A DNA stretch of 64,000 nucleotides from Dryococelus australis (taxonomy: Eukaryota; Arthropoda; Insecta; Phasmatodea; Phasmatidae): contig CM056995.1 of assembly GCA_029891345.1 (NCBI GenBank), forward strand, positions 213,603,047 to 213,667,046, in the 5' to 3' direction. Under the pieces are notes generated by a model. That model was not told where the DNA came from and searched no databases. It saw only the letters and a program-made list of their open reading frames with translations. Position numbers and translations under genes: made by a program. Numbering within the stretch: position 1 is the stretch's first letter; each line of letters starts with the position of its first letter. Positions 59,040-64,000 of the stretch are shown piece after piece.

Positions 59040-59530
59040 CACCAATAGAAGCTAGACAGCATGGTAGTGTTTCAGTGAGATGTTGAAAGGTTGCCAAGGG
59101 TATCTGGAGCCACGCAGACTGCAGTGCACCCAACAGCTGCTGAAGTGGGGTGGAGCATCAGTACGCCAACATGACGATCGATATGGTCACCAAGTTGCTC
59201 GACTGAGTTAAATATTGGCAAATATGGGGGCCATGGAAATACCTGGAAGTCTTGGTCACGCCCTCCAACAACTCTCGGACAATTATGGCCACATCGAACT
59301 TAAATGTTCTGTTGGAATATCCCAGCCATTCAGGGAAGACAGTCAACATGTATGGGTGTACATCATGATCAAGGATGGGCTGATAACCGAATCGGGTGAG
59401 AGTGCCTTCCAATGGTATGAGTCGGCTCAAACAATGTCACGAAAACAAGACCCCCCCTCCCGAACACTAATGTTGCCATCAATAACTTGTGTACTTGTAG
59501 CAGTGATTGCAGGGTGTTTGTTATCCGCGG
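59040..59530 (-). pseudogene. Tc1-like transposase relic, catalytic half
   Basis: Reading the minus strand across two or three frames gives the Tc1 catalytic end: a degraded IFQQN segment where the second Asp motif lies, IIVRELLEG, a DFQVFPWPPYLPIFN-like block standing for the WPPNSPDLNPIE motif, and QLGDHIDRHV for the following helix. The last catalytic Asp/Glu pair is lost. This is a strongly diverged copy with no terminal repeats seen. Confidence 0.6.
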
Positions 59531-60507
59531 CCTCAGTATGACATGCCAATGCCCAAATGTTTAATGGAGTAGAAAGCAATCAAGAGCTCTAATTTTACCA
59601 CTGTTGTGCAAACTTCGGCCATTTCTGCTGATCAAGAGTCGTCAGTGGTCTGCTTCGGATTCACTGTACTGTCAGTCAGACACATATCTGGAAGCCAAAT
59701 TAGGGCCATGGAATAAAACATGCATGACATGTTAGGGATTCCGCTAACTTCTTACTAATAGTGAGGCATCTCACAGGAAAGTGGTCATGAAACAATCAGG
59801 TAATTACAAAAGGATAGAGTTAACAATGCTACTCCACCACAACTCCATCTTTCATTCCTCTTTGTGTGAAATTGGGGTGTAGCGGCGATCTCGCTGGCTG
59901 CACATAACCAGTCTCCGTGTTCCGATATTGAACCGATTTTCTGCCAACACGACTAACACAAACGACATGGATAGCGTTTAAGGTTAGATCATTGTTTAGT
60001 AAACAAATACTTTGAGATGTTTCTATACTTCCTCGAACTAATTTATAATTGAGTTATATTAAATTTATATTGGCAAAAGTATTTTATTTACATAAAAGTG
60101 CTTGTATTTTTAAAACTAAGATATAAAAAACAATCACATTCGTCACTGTTGACTTCGTGACTTTGACAGTTGTATTGGTTTGAGGTAAGTAAATGTTAGG
60201 TACATGTGCAGAAGATGAAGAATCTGTCTGCATTCTGTATGATTATAGGTGCTATCTATGGCGACTGCAGCACTTTCACTAATTTTAAAACAGCACTGTT
60301 GTGTGATGTAGATGCCAGTCAGTTTGTGTTGAGTGTGGTGTTATATTTTTTCGTTTAAGAGATTCTGTACATTATTTAGCAACTACCTAAGTGTCTAGAG
60401 GAATTTCTTTCCTGGCATGCTCTGTCAACTACCACCACTGGAGAAGATATACCTGTTTAATATGATAAATTATTTTTTCAGGAAACATAACCTCGACTGG
60501 CTGAATT
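59531..60507. other. Spacer
   Basis: No gene recognised. Confidence 0.4.
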
Positions 60508-61035
60508 GTTTGACAGTGTGTAGGCTACTGATGGAGCGGCACCTGCTATGAGATACCATGTGGGATTTATCTCTTGTGTTGAAGCAGAAAACACTGTCAT
60601 AATTCTGTTTCTTACATACCAAATTAAGAAAGTTGCCTCTCAGAATTTGCAACCATAACTTCATGTGGTTCTCAATGAAGGATTCAATTTGTCAATTTGA
60701 TGAATTCAAAAACTATGAACGTGTGGATTTAACAAAATCTATGCAGATATTGGTATAACCACAAGAATTTGTTGTTACATTCTGATACACGTTGGCTACT
60801 TCGAGGAAAAGTGCTTGGACAAGCTGTGGAATTAAAAACAGAAACTGACATTTTTCTCCATGAAAAGAAGCAAACATTAACTAGCTGCTTTAATGATGCT
60901 AACTTGGCCAGCAAAGTTGGCTAATTTGGCTGGTATCTTCATGTACACGACCGTACTGAATTCATATATGCAGGACCGAATAAAACAATGGTGGTAATAA
61001 GTGAAAAAAATTGCTTCAGTCAAGAAAAAGGCTTG
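60508..61035 (+). pseudogene. hAT transposase relic, ZBED5/SCAND3-like
   Basis: The first part reads ATDGAAPAMRYHVGF, the family's conserved TDGAPS motif with the second catalytic Asp, after an in-frame TAG. A spacer then leads to HKNLLLHSDTRWLLRGKVLG at 60760-60820, then LKTETDIFLHEKK and ANLASKVG. This matches the region before the insertion domain in ZBED5/SCAND3/GTF2IRD2-like hAT proteins (LLLHTEVRWLSRGKVL type). It has several stops and frame changes. Its 3' half is not found beyond the Tc1/mariner element that begins at 61041, so it was truncated before or by that insertion. Confidence 0.75.
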
Positions 61036-61040
61036 TAATA

Positions 61041-61932
61041 CAGAGTGTTCCAAAATGATCTTTACAACTTTGATCGATTATATTTAAGAAACGGGGAAAG
61101 ATAGAAAGGTGCGGTTTGCGGTCTGCTGCATGTGCTTCAACCTGATGACAGGCCAAAGCTCTAAGCATTTGCACTTGAGATTCTGAGTCGCATCGACAAC
61201 GACCCAGACTTTCTTAAAAAGGTGATGTTCACGGAAGAGGCTTGTTTTCATGTGTCCAGGAAGGTAAACCGCCACAATGTGAGGATATAGGGCTCTGAGA
61301 ACAACCCCCATTTAGCATGGAAATTGTGCGAGACAGTCCAAGGGTAAACGTGTGGTGTGGTCTGCTTCATGACTGTGTGGTGGGACCCTTTTTCTTTGCA
61401 GATGCCTCAATAACCTCGACTGTTTACCTGGACGTGTTGGAACAGTTTGCATTTCCACTGGTCGAAGATCTGCAACCTGACATCATGCTGCAGCAGGATG
61501 GTGCTCCTTCTCACTGGGCCTTGGTCGTTACGGCGTCTTTGGACAACACATTTTCAGGTCACTGGATTGGCAGAGGACCCATTTACTGGCCCTCAAGGTC
61601 TGCAGACATAACCCCACTGGATTTTTTCCTATGGGGCTTTGTAAAGGATGTGGTCTACCAGACCCCAGTGCGGGACATGCAGGAACTGCGAGCTCACATA
61701 ACAGCAGCAATTGAATATGTTAATGAGGACATGCTAGGCCGGACGTGGGAGGAACTGGAATATCGCTTAGATATCCTGCGTGGTACAGATGGCGCACACA
61801 CTGAACTCTGTTAAACGGCTACTAAAACTTTAGATGTGTGTGTGAACACTGTGCCGCAAACCGCACCTTTCTATCTTTCACTGTTTCTGAAATATAGGCG
61901 ATCAAAGTTAAAGTTCATTTTGGAACACTCTG
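61041..61932 (+). mobile_element. Tc1/mariner element, 892 bp, both ends present
   Basis: Inverted repeats of ~80 bp (61041-61121 and 61853-61932) start CAGAGTGTTCCAAAATGA and reach GGTGCGGTTTGCGG, with few mismatches. TA lies at 61039-61040 and 61933-61934. Usual members are ~1.3-1.6 kb, so this copy has lost the part encoding the DNA-binding domain. Confidence 0.85.
61168..61814 (+). pseudogene. Tc1/mariner transposase, N-truncated, frameshifted
   Basis: 61168-61310 reads FALEILSRIDNDPDFLKK, VMFTEEACFHVSRKVNRHN, a TAG at 61288-61290, then GSENNPHLAW. After a frame change near 61317 it continues open to the stop at 61814 with VNVWCGLLHDCVVGPFFF, DIMLQQDGAPSHW (second catalytic Asp) and SRSADITPLDFFLWGFVKDV (third Asp). 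The first catalytic position, normally SDE, reads TEE. The paired-type DNA-binding domain is absent. The C-terminus (TWEELEYRLDI...) is complete. This is the group often labelled Tc3-transposase-like in insects. Non-functional. Confidence 0.85.
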
Positions 61933-61934
61933 TA

Positions 61935-62739
61935 TAGAGTGAGAATTGCCATAGGAAAAATTTAGCTGGGTTAAAATATATTCAGTGTACATGTGAGTGA
62001 AGTAGGAGAAAATATCACTGGATTTCAAAAACTGATAGATCTCCGAGAATACATAGTACATGGAAAGAATTTTGAATATCTTGCATGTTCAAAATTTTGG
62101 GCCAGGTGTAACAGAAACCGATTTTTATTCGGGAGGCAAAAAAGTCTGCCCTCCCTTTTCACACAACACACCTCTTTGAAAACGGATATTATATTCACAT
62201 ATCTATGTAAATAAGTATATTACAATCTTCTGGCGATCAAGACGAAAACAAGAAAACTTTTAGACCCACAGTATCCACAGTATAACTTACGCTGTGCACT
62301 GTCCATCAACACAACACCAAACCTCTCAGATCTTTCCCATTAAATGAAACAACACTATGACAGCTGCTAAAACTTAACTAGAAATTGAATTATAGTTTAC
62401 ATTTTATGCGATTAAACATTTTAAATGTTAACTCTGTTTTATTAGCGTACAGGTTATTCAGTTTTTAAAAGATAAATTTACTGTACATAAATGGGAGCTG
62501 TAGGTTAACTTCGGATCACCAAGCGGGTAAAAAATTTAATTTAGGGTTGCGATCAAAACAGTTTGGTAACCACTGCTATTATACTGACTGCTGGACCCAT
62601 CAGCAGGAACAGCTAGAAAACTTACTTATGGAAAATAGAGAAAACTTCTATTTTTATATCGGCCTGTGTTATTTGTTTCAGCAAGATAAGTGGCGCTTAA
62701 TATATGTCTCGGTGGCGCCCATGTGGGTGAAACGAGTAC
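61935..62739. other. Spacer
   Basis: An open frame at 61993-62214 follows the mariner element; it shows no motif and does not clearly continue the hAT relic. Confidence 0.4.
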
Positions 62740-62915
62740 GCAAAAAATGGAGCAATGACAATAATGAGCGAGATAGGAGTACCCTGAGAAAACTTCCAGT
62801 CCTCCGGCAACATTTGCCATGTTTGCGCCCTACATAAAACCAGGCGTGGATTCCCCAGGAACAGAATTCGGTTCACCGAGGTGCAAGACACGCGGTCTGA
62901 TCAAACTGCAGAGGC
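62740..62915 (-). mobile_element. Possible tRNA-derived SINE, diverged
   Basis: Minus strand carries GTGTCTTGCACCTCGGTGAA, a poor B box (ATTCTGTTCCTGG), and then GGAAGTTTTCTCAGGGTACT at the place where the other SINEs have the shared core. Weak support. Confidence 0.35.
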
Positions 62916-64000
62916 ATCCTTGCCCCACATGAGATCACATATGGGAATTGAAGTCTCGCTTCCACCTTCTGATATCAAGGCCTAGAGATATCAAGTAAGA
63001 ATTTAGAAAATGTACAAAAAAAGGGGGGGGAACATACGTAATGAATTGAGGGGGAGGGGTGTGTGTTGGTAGCCATGCTTTTCCTTGCCAGTTGACACAA
63101 TGATTGGCACCCTTACTACTCTACAACTCATAAACTTTGCAGTAAAATGTTAAACGGAAGTAATTTTTTGATTAATGTACACAGTTTTAAATTGAAACTA
63201 AACCGATAAGATAAACTTGACTCGCAAAAAAATGACGGGGTATTTTCGAATAATTTTCACTGCAGAACTTAAAATGATCTTTTTTCGTTCTCAAATCACA
63301 AAGTCCCGAAATTCCACTTCCATAATATTAATATGTCTACCAAGATTTTTTTAAGGAGCGGTACGTGCTCTTTCTTGAAATTCACAGCCGTGGGATATGA
63401 TGCCCAGTAGGTACTCTGGAAAATTTAACTTATGTTCTTACTGGTAGTTGGACTAGGTCCGTCATTGGTTCGGCCTGTTTGCCAATAAGACTTAACAACT
63501 TTGCACTCACGTCCACCGAGGGCATTTGAGGAGATGAAATATTTGTAACTACATTCTCGGCCCGTAACTAACTCCCTTTAAAAACACTTAAGCATAATAC
63601 TGTTCGTCAAAACAACTCGCAAAATATCACTCTACATCAGATAACATTATCGTAGTCTGCAAAATTATTGTGTGGAGGTCACTCTGATAAAGAAATTCTG
63701 ATAAAACTTGTTCTGTGTACTTAACAAGACAAAAGACATGTTATCAGAAAAACTTGCTAGACACTAACAAAGCTGATAAATACTTCCTTCGAAGAAAAGT
63801 TGTATAATGATGTTGGAAACGACTAATGAGATGTAATTATCCTGTTTTATTAATAGTGTAGCCTGTTGCTTAAATAAATTAATCGTATAAGTCGACTTTT
63901 TCTAAATCCAGTTTTACAGAATGTGGTCATATTTAATTAAATTTCCACTCAAGTGAGAAGAACACAGTTAATTCTTTACTTACGATCTAATACAATACAA
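62916..64000. other. Spacer to the right edge
   Basis: No gene recognised; short A and G runs at 63017-63030. Confidence 0.4.

Noticed and set aside
59158..59541. Plus-strand 108-codon frame as a host gene
   Set aside because: The opposite strand reads as a diverged Tc1 transposase, so the plus frame is its shadow.

Overview
This is nuclear DNA from an animal, most probably an insect or another arthropod with a large, AT-rich genome full of transposons. The evidence is the kinds of elements present (Tc1/mariner, hAT, PIF/Harbinger, Helitron-like, Ty3/gypsy, non-LTR tails, tRNA-derived SINEs, MITEs and a Polinton-like element) and TATA boxes paired with arthropod-style initiators (TCAGTY-like) about 30 bases downstream. 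I recognise no host gene exon, no rRNA and no functional tRNA. All coding matches are decayed mobile-element genes, named from remembered family motifs and not from a search.

Layout. 0-3.2 kb: the tail of a Tc1/IS630-type transposase, a tRNA-derived SINE and a LINE ORF2 tail. 3.26-8.15 kb: one 4.9-kb hAT element on the minus strand with a decayed ZMYM1-like transposase, invaded by smaller elements. 9.4-15.9 kb: a Helitron-like element with a 7 x 38-bp array that looks like repeated tRNA A boxes, a foldback element, a nested SINE + MITE inside an older repeat, several copies of a MITE family (called family A here), and a 300-bp hAT MITE. 17-18.7 kb: a PIF/Harbinger fragment and a perfect 136-bp-arm inverted repeat. 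21-24.1 kb: a solo LTR with a 4-bp target duplication and a separate broken gypsy pol. 25-39 kb: candidate non-autonomous elements, a second Helitron-like element, an A/T-rich minisatellite, a SINE and more family A.

39.77-51.97 kb is the most striking part: a gypsy-type LTR (4-bp duplication TTAG) split by an 11.44-kb Polinton/Maverick-like element. That element has 1.13-kb terminal inverted repeats, AGT...ACT ends and a 6-bp target duplication with one mismatch. Its interior carries a run of decayed plus-strand reading frames that I cannot assign, two TATA-initiator core promoters, a small basic repeat protein, and a tandem array of tRNA B-box-like units. 54-64 kb holds an LTR-like repeat interrupted by a family A MITE, three Tc1-type transposase relics, a ZBED5/SCAND3-like hAT relic, and a complete but dead 892-bp Tc1/mariner element sitting beside it.

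The window is therefore a layered record of insertions. Several are proved internally by an empty site or target duplication elsewhere in the same 64 kb. Repeat limits are by eye and may be off by tens of bases unless a target duplication is quoted.
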